Positions 33,751-42,236 of a DNA stretch of 64,000 nt are shown here, piece by piece. Below the pieces are notes generated by a model that did not search any database, was not told where the DNA came from, and saw nothing but the letters and a program-made list of their open reading frames with translations. The position numbers and the translations under genes were made by a program. The DNA lies in assembly GCA_040797845.1 (NCBI GenBank), contig JBFNFA010000008.1:1-64000 (forward strand), in the 5' to 3' direction. The first letter of the stretch is position 1. Each line of letters opens with the position of its first letter. This DNA is from Clostridium_AW sp040797845. GTDB taxonomy: Bacteria; Bacillota; Clostridia; Clostridiales; Clostridiaceae.

Positions 33751-34433
33751 AACGGATATTTTTGGTTGAGGACGATAAGGCAATCGCCAGAAACCTTATG
33801 CTTCTGCTCCGCTCGGAGGGATTTACAGTAACTCACGCCCCTACGCGGAGTGAAGCCCTTGCCGCACTTGCCAGGAATAAATTTGACTTGGCGTTGATTG
33901 ATATTTCTTTGCCTGACGGAAATGGCTTTACGGTTTGCACGGAAATCAAAGAAACGCAAAATGTCCCCGTTATCTTTCTGACGGCTTCTGGCGATGAAGC
34001 AAGTGTTGTTACCGGACTGAACATAGGTGCGGACGATTATATCACCAAGCCTTTTCGTCCGCGTGAATTGATTGCGCGAATTGGAACCGCCCTGCGAAAA
34101 AGCGGACGTTCTCCATCGGCTTTTGAAATCTGCGGACTTCATGTCGATATAGCAAGCGGCGTTGTGAAAAAAAACGGCAATGAGGTTTTTCTTTCAGCAT
34201 TAGAATACCGCTTGTTACTGGTGTTTATTAGCGACCCCAAAAGTATTATCACAAGGAGCAGGCTGCTTGACGAATTGTGGGACGCAGCGGGCGAGTTTGT
34301 CAATGACAATACATTGACCGTATACATCAAACGCTTGCGGGAGAAGATAGAGAACGACCCCGCAAGCCCGCAAATCATTCTGACCGTTCGCGGGACGGGA
34401 TATAGATTGGGGGACGGGTATGCTTCGGAATAG
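33747..34433 (+). CDS. OmpR-family response regulator of a GC-rich resistance module
   Basis: A regulator of 228 residues. The receiver has E8-D9, phosphoacceptor Asp near residue 52 (LALIDISLPDGNG), FLTASGDE and DYITKPF; the winged helix ends in TVRGTGYRLGDG. It resembles regulators that control peptide-antibiotic ABC exporters (BceR/VanR-like group). Base composition is far more GC-rich than that of rlmD or the siderophore genes, indicating transfer from another Firmicute lineage. It overlaps the preceding HTH gene by 4 bp and the kinase gene by 14 bp. Confidence 0.9.
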   Translation: MKRIFLVEDDKAIARNLMLLLRSEGFTVTHAPTRSEALAALARNKFDLALIDISLPDGNGFTVCTEIKETQNVPVIFLTASGDEASVVTGLNIGADDYITKPFRPRELIARIGTALRKSGRSPSAFEICGLHVDIASGVVKKNGNEVFLSALEYRLLLVFISDPKSIITRSRLLDELWDAAGEFVNDNTLTVYIKRLREKIENDPASPQIILTVRGTGYRLGDGYASE

Positions 34434-35409
34434 AGAGTTTCGGCAGCTTGCAATTTTGTTCTCCTTAATAGCTGCCACCACTGTAACGCTGGGATTTGCA
34501 ATCAATACGGCGGCTGGAATTCTTGCCATTGCTTCTGCCGCCGCCTTTGGAATAGCGTTTTTTGCGTTTACCAAAGCCCGATATAAAAGCATTGCACAGA
34601 TTTCAGATCAAATCGATCTTGTGCTTCATAACGCTGACCATCTGTATATTGGTGAATCGGACGAGGGCGAACTTTCCATTCTGCAAAGCGAGATAACAAA
34701 AATGACGCTGCGTATTCGGGAGCAAAACGACGCACTGAAAAAAGAAAAAGAACATCTTGCCGATTCGCTGGCTGACATAGCCCACCAACTCCGCACCCCT
34801 CTCACATCCGCGAACCTCATTCTGTCATTGTTAGAGAATAACCCTGACGAAAACGAGCGGAAAGCATTGATGCGGGAAACAGAGGAATTGTTTGTACAGA
34901 TGGATTGGCTGCTTACTTCCCTGTTGAAATTATCCCGCCTGGACGCAGGCATTGTGGTTTTCCAAGGCGAGCAGATAGATGTGAATACTTTGATAAGCGC
35001 TGCGCTTCACCCGTTTTTGATACCAATGGAGCTGCGCGATATTGCTTTGCAAATAGATGTACCGAAAGGGATGATTATTCAGGGCGATTCAGGTTGGCTT
35101 TCGGAAGCAATTCAAAACATCCTCAAAAATTGCATGGAAAGCGCAGGCGAGAACGGGAAGATTGAGATTGTCTGCACGGACAATCCACTGTTTACCGAGA
35201 TTGCCATCCACGACAGCGGCGCGGGCTTTGAAAAAGAAGATTTACCCTGCCTGTTTGACAGGTTCTATCGTGGGAAAAACGAAGGCGCTACAGGATACGG
35301 GATTGGATTGGCTCTCTGCAAGATGATTATAACACGGCAGGGAGGGACGATTACCGCAAAAAATCACCTGAAGGGTGGCGCGATATTTGCCATTCGTTTC
35401 CCAAAGTGA
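34420..35409 (+). CDS. Intramembrane-type sensor histidine kinase
   Basis: At 329 residues this kinase is short. Two closely spaced membrane helices (about 10-50) with almost no outside loop are followed by the DHp His in IAHQLRTPLTSA (about residue 122), the N box (ILKNCMESAGENG), DSGAGFEKEDL and GIGLALCKMI. Kinases of this shape do not sense ligands themselves but read the activity of a partner ABC transporter, as BceS does with BceAB. The ABC genes lie directly downstream, which fits. The ATG follows GGGGGACGGGT. Confidence 0.88.
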   Translation: MLRNREFRQLAILFSLIAATTVTLGFAINTAAGILAIASAAAFGIAFFAFTKARYKSIAQISDQIDLVLHNADHLYIGESDEGELSILQSEITKMTLRIREQNDALKKEKEHLADSLADIAHQLRTPLTSANLILSLLENNPDENERKALMRETEELFVQMDWLLTSLLKLSRLDAGIVVFQGEQIDVNTLISAALHPFLIPMELRDIALQIDVPKGMIIQGDSGWLSEAIQNILKNCMESAGENGKIEIVCTDNPLFTEIAIHDSGAGFEKEDLPCLFDRFYRGKNEGATGYGIGLALCKMIITRQGGTITAKNHLKGGAIFAIRFPK

Positions 35410-35470
35410 CGAATCTCTCACCTGAAAGTCACAGAGATGTAAGTTGAAGGTTCTATTATATAGGTAAACC
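35410..35470 (+). promoter_or_regulatory. Possible response-regulator site and promoter before the ABC genes
   Basis: The 82-bp gap between kinase and ABC gene contains GTGAC and GTCAC in inverted orientation, TCTCT and AGAGA likewise, and then a TATTATAT -10-like element near 35454. This is where a BceR-type regulator would activate its transporter. No clear -35 is visible, as expected for an activated promoter. Confidence 0.4.
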
Positions 35471-35491
35471 ATGAGAAAGGAGACTCACATA

Positions 35492-36178
35492 ATGGAATTT
35501 TTAAAAATTGAAAATTTATGCAAGGTCTACGGGAAGGGCGAAAACCAAGTTACCGCGCTTGACCATGTTTCGCTTACAATCGAAAAGGGGGAGTTTACCG
35601 CAATCATCGGCTCCTCCGGCTCCGGCAAATCCACATTGCTTCACATCATCGGCGGTGTGGACGTGCCGACAAGCGGAAAGGTGTATTTGGATGGCCAGGA
35701 TGTATATGCCCAAAGCAATGAAAAACTCGCCATTTTCCGCAGGCGGCAGGTCGGGCTGATTTACCAGTTTCACAACCTCATTCCCACTCTGAATGTGGTG
35801 GAAAACATCACCTTGCCTATCCTAATGGACAAACGCAAGGTCAACGAGGAACGGCTGAATGACCTGCTCCAAATGCTTGGGTTGCAAGAACGCAAAACGC
35901 ATTTACCCAATCAGCTTTCGGGCGGTCAGCAACAGCGCGTTTCCATAGGACGCGCTTTGATGAACGCCCCGGCGGTCATGCTTGCCGACGAACCCACTGG
36001 TAGTTTGGACAGCCGAAATGGACATGAAATCATCAAGCTGCTGAAAGCAAGCAATAAAAAATACAGTCAGACACTTATCCTCGTCACCCATGACGAAAAT
36101 ATTGCCCTGCAAGCAGACCGTATTATCGGCATATCAGATGGTAAAGTAGTGAGAGACGAGAGGGTGATGCGGTCATGA
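35492..36178 (+). CDS. ABC exporter ATP-binding protein (MacB/BceA-like)
   Basis: The 228-residue ATPase of the exporter. Walker A is GSSGSGKST (about residue 42), the Q-loop lies in YQFHNLIPTLNV, the signature is LSGGQQQRVSIGRAL, Walker B is VMLADEPTGSLD, and the H-loop VTHDENIA. The LADEPTGSLD form is typical of the LolD/MacB/BceA group, which moves lipoproteins, peptides or antimicrobial peptides. The ATG at 35492 has AAGGAG upstream; the frame from 35471 overlaps that site. It ends in a 4-bp overlap with the permease gene. Confidence 0.9.
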   Translation: MEFLKIENLCKVYGKGENQVTALDHVSLTIEKGEFTAIIGSSGSGKSTLLHIIGGVDVPTSGKVYLDGQDVYAQSNEKLAIFRRRQVGLIYQFHNLIPTLNVVENITLPILMDKRKVNEERLNDLLQMLGLQERKTHLPNQLSGGQQQRVSIGRALMNAPAVMLADEPTGSLDSRNGHEIIKLLKASNKKYSQTLILVTHDENIALQADRIIGISDGKVVRDERVMRS

Positions 36179-38715
36179 ACATTTTCAACAAGGTCACGCT
36201 GCAAAGCATGAAAAAGAGCCGTACACGAACGATTGTCACGGTTATCGGAGTTATCCTGTCCGCCGTCATGATTACGGCAGTCGCTACCTTTGGCGTTTCC
36301 CTGCAAAGCTATATGATAAACGGTGCTGCTACCAAATATGGTGATTGGCATATTGAAATCCCGGACGCAGATTCCTCCTTTGTGCTGGAACAGGCAGAGG
36401 ACAGCCGAGTGACAAATGCTGTAGTGCTACAGAACATTGGCTATGCCACACTGGAAGGCGGACAAAATCCCGACAAGCCATATCTTTTTATTGCCGGATG
36501 GAACGAGGAAGCCTTGGATGCTCTGCCCATCAAGCTACTTTCCGGCAGACTGCCGGAGAACAGCAGCGAGGTCGTGATACCGGCTCATATTGCGGCAAAC
36601 GGCGGCGTGAAAATTTCGGTGGGCGACACACTCACCCTCTCGGTCGGCAACCGCATGAGCGGCGATCAGAAGCTCAGCCAGCACGATTCGTATTGTGCCC
36701 GGGAGGAAACGCTTGTAACCACGACAGAGAAAACATATACGGTTGTCGGCATCTGCCAACGACCGGCAATCGAGGAGTATGCTGCACCCGGATACACTTT
36801 AATCACAATAGAGGATACAGCCGCAGCGGACAGTCTTACCGCATTTATCACGCTGAAGAACCCATATCAGATTCATTCTTATACAGACAGTATATCAGAC
36901 AATTACAGTTACGTTTTGAACGATGATGTACTGCGTTTTATGGGACTTTCAGGGGAAAAGATGCTTACAGTTCTCCTGTACTCGATTGGCGGCATTTTGA
37001 TTGCCCTGGTTATGCTCGGCTCGGTGTTCCTGATTTATAATTCATTCAACATCTCATTGAATGAACGCACACACCAGTTTGGAATTCTCATGTCAGTAGG
37101 TGCCACGGAAAAACAGCTGCGTAATTCTGTGCTGTTTGAGGGACTTTGCATCGGTACAATCGGCATTCCGATCGGCATTTTGGTCGGGATACCAAGCATC
37201 AAGCTTGTGCTTTCTCTTGTGGCAAAGAATTTCGCAAATGTTATGTATGACAATGTACCGTTGACTTTGGTGGTGTCTGTTCCTGCTCTTGTTGCTGCGG
37301 CGGTTATCAGTATGATCACCATTTTAATTTCGGCCTATATTCCGGCAAAGAAGGCTGCCAGTACGCCTGTGATGGAGTGTATCCGCCAGACAAACGAGGT
37401 CAAGGTGGAAGCCAAAGCGATAAGAACCTCAAAGCTCGCGGAACGCCTTTACGGTTTAGAGGAAACACTTGCGTTAAAAAACTTTAAGAGAAACAGGCGG
37501 CGTTACCGCAGCATTATCCTGTCGCTTACGTTAAGCGTCGTGTTGTTTGTGTCGGCAAGTTCTTTCGGAACCTATCTGAATCAGATCGCGGAGAATTCCT
37601 CTGTGGTAGTTGAAGAATATGACATCTGTTTCTATACGCGAGACATGGAGGAAAGCGAGCTGTTCCAGCTTTATGATGAGCTGAAAACCGCCGACGGCAT
37701 TACCGAAAGCTCTTATCAGGCACTTTCAACCTATTCCTGCGTGCTCAATACAAGTGATTTGTCAAGCCATTTTTTTGGCGAGTACGGCGAGCCCATCGGT
37801 TATGATGGGACAAGTGAAACGGTGGAAGTGCAGTTGGATATTCAGTTTGTTGAGGACAGCGTCTATCAGAACCTGCTCGAAGGCCTCGGCCTGTCCGCAG
37901 AGGAATACACTGGGCAGGACAAAAAAATGATTATGGCAGGAATACTGCCCGGGAGTTGGTATACGCAGGAACAGCCTATGGAATTTACGCTCCGCTCCAA
38001 GACCGGAGACCAGACGAAAACGATCCGTGCAACCTTTGTAAAAGACTACCCAGATCTGCTGCCTACGGAGCCGGGTGAGTGGCCCGGATACTCTCTTATG
38101 GTGATGGCCCCTTACGAGGTAAAGCCGCAATTTGACACACTAGGTGCGACTGTAAAGCCTACAAAGCTGGGCATGACCTTCAAATCAGAAAATCCCGGTC
38201 AGTCTACAACTGAGATGCAGACGATGATTGATGGAGCCAGCATTACCGCCGACTATAATCTGTACAATGTCTATGAGATACTGGAGCAAAACCGTAATAT
38301 CACATTCATTGTCAATCTGTTCTCGGTTGTTTTTATCACAATGATTTCGCTGATCGCGGTTGCGAACGTCTTCAACACGATTTCCACCAATATCAAGCTG
38401 CGCAGACGGGAATTTGCCATGCTCCGTTCTGTGGGGATGTCCGACCGGGATTTCAATAAGATGATGCGCTTTGAATGCACTCTTTATGGAGCGCGGACGA
38501 TGCTTTGGGGGCTGCCCCTCGCAGGAATTCTTTCCTGTCTGATTTATAAGGGCATGATCATCGGCGGCGGAAATGTTGGTTTTGTGTTCCCATGGGGCAG
38601 TATGGCAATCAGCGTGTTTGGTGTGCTCTTTATTGTATTTATTACAATGCTGTATGCCATTAGCAAGATAAAAAAAGAAAATATCATTGACGCGCTTCGA
38701 GATGATATGACTTGA
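36175..38715 (+). CDS. FtsX-like ABC permease
   Basis: A large membrane protein of 846 residues. TM1 (about 18-40) is followed by an outside domain of some 200 residues, a first FtsX block (helices about 265-390, with EFGILMSVG-type sequence HQFGILMSVGATEKQLRN), a further outside domain and a second FtsX block (about 705-840, with REFAMLRSVGMSDRDF). Two FtsX blocks in one chain mean it can act with a single type of ATPase as a mechanotransmitter or exporter. With its ATPase and the kinase/regulator it forms a self-sensing antimicrobial-peptide resistance unit. The drug is unknown. Confidence 0.87.
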   Translation: MNIFNKVTLQSMKKSRTRTIVTVIGVILSAVMITAVATFGVSLQSYMINGAATKYGDWHIEIPDADSSFVLEQAEDSRVTNAVVLQNIGYATLEGGQNPDKPYLFIAGWNEEALDALPIKLLSGRLPENSSEVVIPAHIAANGGVKISVGDTLTLSVGNRMSGDQKLSQHDSYCAREETLVTTTEKTYTVVGICQRPAIEEYAAPGYTLITIEDTAAADSLTAFITLKNPYQIHSYTDSISDNYSYVLNDDVLRFMGLSGEKMLTVLLYSIGGILIALVMLGSVFLIYNSFNISLNERTHQFGILMSVGATEKQLRNSVLFEGLCIGTIGIPIGILVGIPSIKLVLSLVAKNFANVMYDNVPLTLVVSVPALVAAAVISMITILISAYIPAKKAASTPVMECIRQTNEVKVEAKAIRTSKLAERLYGLEETLALKNFKRNRRRYRSIILSLTLSVVLFVSASSFGTYLNQIAENSSVVVEEYDICFYTRDMEESELFQLYDELKTADGITESSYQALSTYSCVLNTSDLSSHFFGEYGEPIGYDGTSETVEVQLDIQFVEDSVYQNLLEGLGLSAEEYTGQDKKMIMAGILPGSWYTQEQPMEFTLRSKTGDQTKTIRATFVKDYPDLLPTEPGEWPGYSLMVMAPYEVKPQFDTLGATVKPTKLGMTFKSENPGQSTTEMQTMIDGASITADYNLYNVYEILEQNRNITFIVNLFSVVFITMISLIAVANVFNTISTNIKLRRREFAMLRSVGMSDRDFNKMMRFECTLYGARTMLWGLPLAGILSCLIYKGMIIGGGNVGFVFPWGSMAISVFGVLFIVFITMLYAISKIKKENIIDALRDDMT

Positions 38716-38847
38716 TTCAAAACCGCAGTTGTGGCAGCCGATTTAAGCCGAAAAGGAAAAATGCAAGGGACAAACATAGAACTGCTAAATTGTGTTCCAA
38801 TAATAAGAACGAGGTTCAATCTTTGCCTTCCCATAGTAGTTCCGATA

Positions 38848-38985
38848 CATATTGAGACTGTGGTGAGGCTAAGCAAGTAAATGTAATTAAACAATAAATC
38901 TCTGCTTTTTATAGAAAATTTGACTAAATTAGAATAAAGTTTTAATTTTATAGCCCACAGGCTATGCCTGTGGGCTTTTTGCTTA
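38848..38985 (+). repeat. Attachment-site repeat C: third copy of rlmD end plus terminator
   Basis: CATATTGAGACTGTGG opens a copy of the last codons of rlmD (HIETVVRLSK and stop), followed by the same downstream sequence and hairpin as at 27083-27180. I read this as the right junction, where original chromosomal sequence resumes. The preceding 38716-38847 is the island's tail without a recognisable gene. Confidence 0.75.
38952..38976 (+). terminator. Terminator copy after the third rlmD end
   Basis: AGCCCACAGGC / GCCTGTGGGCT stem and TTTTT, matching the rlmD terminator at 27154-27178. Confidence 0.85.
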
Positions 38986-39188
38986 TTTCTATGGTGTTTA
39001 CAGCATTTACTATAGACGTATAGCGAATTCTAAATCCTTCATCAAGTAATGTTTCATACATATCTATTTTTTCTTCTGTTGTTTAGATAAGCTACTTAAG
39101 TGTTAGTAACTTCAACTGGCCTATCTTCATAGTCTTTAAGATATTTTCTAATTGTCTCTCTGCAAATTCCTATTTCTTTTATACTCAA
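38985..39188 (-). pseudogene. IS21-like transposase (IstA) remnant
   Basis: Reading down from 39188, LSIKEIGICRETIRKYLKDY is an IstA-type helix-turn-helix, ended by a stop. A second frame then gives EEKIDMYETLLDEGFRIRYT, the next IstA segment. The frameshift and missing catalytic core mean it is dead. It lies beside the island's right junction, which is common for insertion sequences. Confidence 0.6.
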
Positions 39189-39308
39189 CATTATTACCAA
39201 AACATTATATGTATAAAAGGTTTGGGGAATTTTAGTGGGCAGGTTTTTAATTATAATTTAGTACGATTATAGTTTATACAATACACATGTTAAAAAGGAC
39301 TAAAAATC

Positions 39309-39348
39309 AATCCAGTAATTAAGTTACATTGCTACTTACTACCGGATT
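39309..39348. terminator. Imperfect hairpin downstream of the lipoprotein gene
   Basis: AATCCAGTAATTAAGT pairs with ACTTACTACCGGATT. It is about 95 bp past the stop of the minus-strand lipoprotein gene at 39444. Nothing else is evident in 39189-39443. Confidence 0.45.
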
Positions 39349-39443
39349 TAGTTTATCAGAAATTTTTTTATTCTATATGTTAATTTTTTGACGCTTCCCC
39401 TTAATATTAATTACTATTTAATTTATAGGCGCTTCATATTATT

Positions 39444-40034
39444 TTAACTAAATTCATGTCCTGGTATTCCATTATTAACGTAACCGTTATCTTCCAATGG
39501 CTCAAATCCAGATATCTTTATGTCTGTTACAACAGGATATGCACCATGATTGTTTGGAAATGCAAAATGAAGGGTATAATCATTTCCATAAAAAGCAGCT
39601 TCTGTTCCATCTCCTGTAAAAACTGCTGTATTAGTAAGGAAAATAACTTCTTTCTCTCTTGTTTCACCATCTACTTGATAGACGGTAAAATCAAAAGAAG
39701 TATCCGTCACATTGGAAATGACAACTTCACAAAAGGTTTTCAAGGTTAAGATATTATCTCCAAAACGCCTGTCATCAAAATAGATGTCTTCATATAATTT
39801 AACTTTACCGCTTACTTTATCTGTTTTTGGAGAGATATTATTTTTATAATTTTCATCTTTCCCTAATTTCTCAGTTGCATTTACTTCTTTAGAAGAATCT
39901 TTTGATATTGAAGAGTTTTTTTTATTGTCAGAATCATTTGGAGGTGCATTAAAAGAACAACCAACTACTATATTTGAAAATAATAAGGATAAAATAACAA
40001 GAATAATTTTTTTCTTTAAAAATTTTGCTTGCAT
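39444..40034 (-). CDS. Lipoprotein of the ECF sigma cluster
   Basis: Signal peptide with lipobox IVVGC (Cys26), then a Ser/Asn/Lys-rich linker of about 45 residues, then a globular part (from about residue 75) with alternating hydrophobic residues that suggests a beta-sandwich (KLYEDIYFDDRRFGDN, FDFTVYQVDGETREKE, YTLHFAFPNNHGAYPV). 196 residues; no family recognised. It follows, on the same strand, an ECF sigma factor and two anti-sigma genes after about 200 bp, with a TATAAT-like -10 in the gap, and may be a target of that sigma factor (inference). Confidence 0.65.
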   Translation of the reverse strand: MQAKFLKKKIILVILSLLFSNIVVGCSFNAPPNDSDNKKNSSISKDSSKEVNATEKLGKDENYKNNISPKTDKVSGKVKLYEDIYFDDRRFGDNILTLKTFCEVVISNVTDTSFDFTVYQVDGETREKEVIFLTNTAVFTGDGTEAAFYGNDYTLHFAFPNNHGAYPVVTDIKISGFEPLEDNGYVNNGIPGHEFS

Positions 40035-40232
40035 TATATATACAAAATCCTTTCTTTAAAAGTTATTATTTTGCTATTGTCTTTAAGGTAATTTTATTAT
40101 AGCATAAAAAACATAAATGATTTTTAAATGTGTCTTATATTCAGTATGTGATTATCAATATTCATAGGATAAGGGCTTAAAAACAAGTATACAATTCCAG
40201 TCGTTTAGGCACCTTGAATAGCTAGTAGCTGT

Positions 40233-40745
40233 TCAAGGCCCATAAATAAGTGCATTTTTTACTACAGAAAGTATTGAATTGAAAAACAAGAAGGTACATA
40301 TAAAAGAAATAAACAAAAACCATTTAGTATTTGTTTTTTTGTACCAATAAAAGCCTGCTATTGCAAAAAATAAAGGGAATCCGTATTTTATAATCATAGC
40401 TACCAAAACAAAAAAGTACAATGTCAGTGTCCATAAAGCTTCATCAGTATTTTTTTCAGTATAAAGTACACAAATTAAAAACGTAATAGCGCTAAGAACA
40501 ATGCAGGATAGTAAAATATTTCTACATTTCTTATGTATTCCTTTTAGATAATCTATATTTCTTTCTTCAACAGGATTCACTTCAATTAATGTATTCATAT
40601 TTTCCCACTCTTTTTTACAATAAACACATTTATTAAGATGCTCACTGATCAATTTTTCACTTTCATTGCTAAGTATACCTTCAATATAATTTGGTAATAA
40701 ATCTTGAATAATTTCACAAGATATATTTTCTTTCATAACTGTCAC
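40233..40745 (-). CDS. Zinc-finger anti-sigma factor, second copy
   Basis: An N-terminal zf-HC2 motif, H-x3-C-x2-C in SEHLNKCVYCKKEW, follows the typical ISCEIIQDLLPNYIEGILS. A linker and three membrane helices (about 75-165) anchor it. Anti-sigma factors of this type hold an ECF sigma factor at the membrane until a signal arrives. 170 residues. It is separated from the first anti-sigma gene by 10 bp. A hairpin (40208-40241) overlaps its stop codon. Confidence 0.78.
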   Translation of the reverse strand: MTVMKENISCEIIQDLLPNYIEGILSNESEKLISEHLNKCVYCKKEWENMNTLIEVNPVEERNIDYLKGIHKKCRNILLSCIVLSAITFLICVLYTEKNTDEALWTLTLYFFVLVAMIIKYGFPLFFAIAGFYWYKKTNTKWFLFISFICTFLFFNSILSVVKNALIYGP

Positions 40746-40755
40746 TCCCCCTTAC

Positions 40756-41280
40756 TTAGAGAAAAACTCTTATTATTAAGAAAAAACGCCATAATAAGAA
40801 GAATATTTGAAATATAAGCCATATTACCAGAAATGAGACAACAACATTGGGCCAAAAGGCATTTTCGTTACTAGGAATAGTCTTTCTCCATAAGATAGCT
40901 ACGAAGGTTCCTAATAAAGGTAAAAAGTATATGCCTGCATATATGGGTAATACTGATATTGCTTCTAATATTGAATAACTACGCACTGATTTGTAAGAAG
41001 ATGAAAACATAGCTATACCTGTTAAAAGGATTCCAAGCACAATAACTGTAATGAACCAAGTAATTAATTTCTTTTTTAATATTTTTATAGAATCAGCTTC
41101 ACTTTCAATACTTTGTCCGTTTGTTTCTCCAGCTTCATAAAGTTTTTTATACTCGCTTTGGCAAGAGTAACATTGGCTTAAATGTTTTTTTACATATATA
41201 TTAGTTTCTTCACTTGCAATTCCATCAAAATATATAGGTAATAAATCCTTTACTGTGTTACATGATAAATCACTATTCAT
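40756..41280 (-). CDS. Zinc-finger anti-sigma factor, first copy
   Basis: zf-HC2 motif KKHLSQCYSCQSEY behind SCNTVKDLLPIYFDGIASEE, then three membrane helices; 174 residues. It overlaps the sigma gene by 8 bp, the usual arrangement of an anti-sigma factor with its cognate sigma. The second zinc-finger gene next door shares the same layout but is clearly diverged, so they are not a recent duplicate. Confidence 0.82.
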   Translation of the reverse strand: MNSDLSCNTVKDLLPIYFDGIASEETNIYVKKHLSQCYSCQSEYKKLYEAGETNGQSIESEADSIKILKKKLITWFITVIVLGILLTGIAMFSSSYKSVRSYSILEAISVLPIYAGIYFLPLLGTFVAILWRKTIPSNENAFWPNVVVSFLVIWLIFQIFFLLWRFFLIIRVFL

Positions 41281-41758
41281 TTTGCATCCTCCTTATAATT
41301 TTTGATTTTCCCCTAAAAAAAGTAACTCTAGCCCAATTTTCTGTTTTATTAAGTATTTCTCCAATCTCTTTAAAGCTCAAGTCTCCTGTAAATCTAAGGT
41401 ACATAACTTCTCTAGTAGTAGCATCTAGGGATTGTATCATTTTATAAATTTCTTTCTTGCTTTCTGATGAAATAATTAATTCTTCTGTAGAGTATGTACT
41501 GATTTCTATATTCTCATCAAGGGTCGTTGTCTTGTTTTTATTTTTCTTCTCAAACTCTTGATACAAAACATGCTTTGCAATTTGACAAAGCCAAACTGAA
41601 ATTTTGCATTTCCCATTGTACCTATGAAGAGATTTCATTGCCCTTACAAAAGTTTCTTGTGTTAGTTCTTCTGATAAATCTGCATCATGTATATAACTAT
41701 ACAAGAAACGATATACCGTTTGTGCCTGTTCTCTATAAATTTCTTCTATACTCTGCAC
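41273..41758 (-). CDS. ECF RNA polymerase sigma factor
   Basis: A 161-residue sigma-70 family protein with only regions 2 and 4. Region 2 contains YRFLYSYIHDADLSEELTQETFVRAM and region 4 REVMYLRFTGDLSFKEIGEI followed by the recognition helix NKTENWARVTFFRGKSKI. It should direct RNA polymerase to envelope-stress or signal-specific promoters, held back by the downstream zinc-finger proteins. The start is GTG at 41758 with only a weak ribosome site, so expression may be low or initiated differently. Confidence 0.88.
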   Translation of the reverse strand: MQSIEEIYREQAQTVYRFLYSYIHDADLSEELTQETFVRAMKSLHRYNGKCKISVWLCQIAKHVLYQEFEKKNKNKTTTLDENIEISTYSTEELIISSESKKEIYKMIQSLDATTREVMYLRFTGDLSFKEIGEILNKTENWARVTFFRGKSKIIRRMQNE

Positions 41759-41805
41759 TATTTAATCTGGTTTTAAAATCATATGTACTGTTTATGTATG
41801 ATTTT

Positions 41806-41940
41806 TTACTTTATTATTAAATAAAGCGGCAGTTTAACTAGCCATAAACCAGGATTTTCACCTACCTTTCTTTTATTATCTATGATACTTCTATCAACAT
41901 CAGCTTCATTTATAAGTACTGTTTTTATAGGTATCCTCAT
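41806..41940 (-). CDS. Small ORF of 44 codons, unknown
   Basis: Begins MRIPIKTVLINEADVDRSII and ends PGLWLVKLPLYLIIK; GGAG lies 9 nt before the ATG. It could be a short peptide gene or the remains of a longer one: AGGAGG with a TTG a little further upstream (near 42000) starts a frame that stops after five codons. It lies 48 bp ahead of the sigma gene on the same strand. The stretch 41759-42236 otherwise holds only the next small ORF. Confidence 0.3.
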   Translation of the reverse strand: MRIPIKTVLINEADVDRSIIDNKRKVGENPGLWLVKLPLYLIIK

Positions 41941-42113
41941 TTATTTCATCTCCATTTATTGATGGTTTCTTTAGCAACTTTTTAACAATAGTTGGTACCT
42001 CCTATAATATATATCGGTATTTTAGTAATTTCGTTACAAAAAATTAGTGATTTTAATATTTATATACGATAAACATTGGTATAATTTATATATTAGTTCA
42101 AAATATAAGCATT

Positions 42114-42224
42114 ATGCAAAAGAAACTTATAAAAAAAGGCTATAGTGTTGGACTTTGTGAAGTTGATGGATTATTTAAAAATAACTTACCATATGTTATA
42201 ATTTTGAATACAGATAAGCGTTAA
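42114..42224 (+). other. Short ORF or gene fragment before the TetR gene
   Basis: Thirty-six codons (MQKKLIKKGYSVGLCEVDGL onward) with no good ribosome site, ending 12 bp before the TetR start. Its TAA overlaps the ribosome site of the next gene. It may be the tail of a lost gene. Confidence 0.25.
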
Positions 42225-42236
42225 GGAGGTGGCGAC

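Noticed and set aside
33561..34142. Long reverse-strand open frame opposite the response regulator gene
   Set aside because: GC-rich genes produce long antisense frames; the plus strand encodes complete receiver and DNA-binding motifs.
36498..36926. Plus-strand frame of 142 codons inside the permease gene
   Set aside because: Out-of-frame shadow of the FtsX permease with an Arg/His-rich composition and no recognisable motif.
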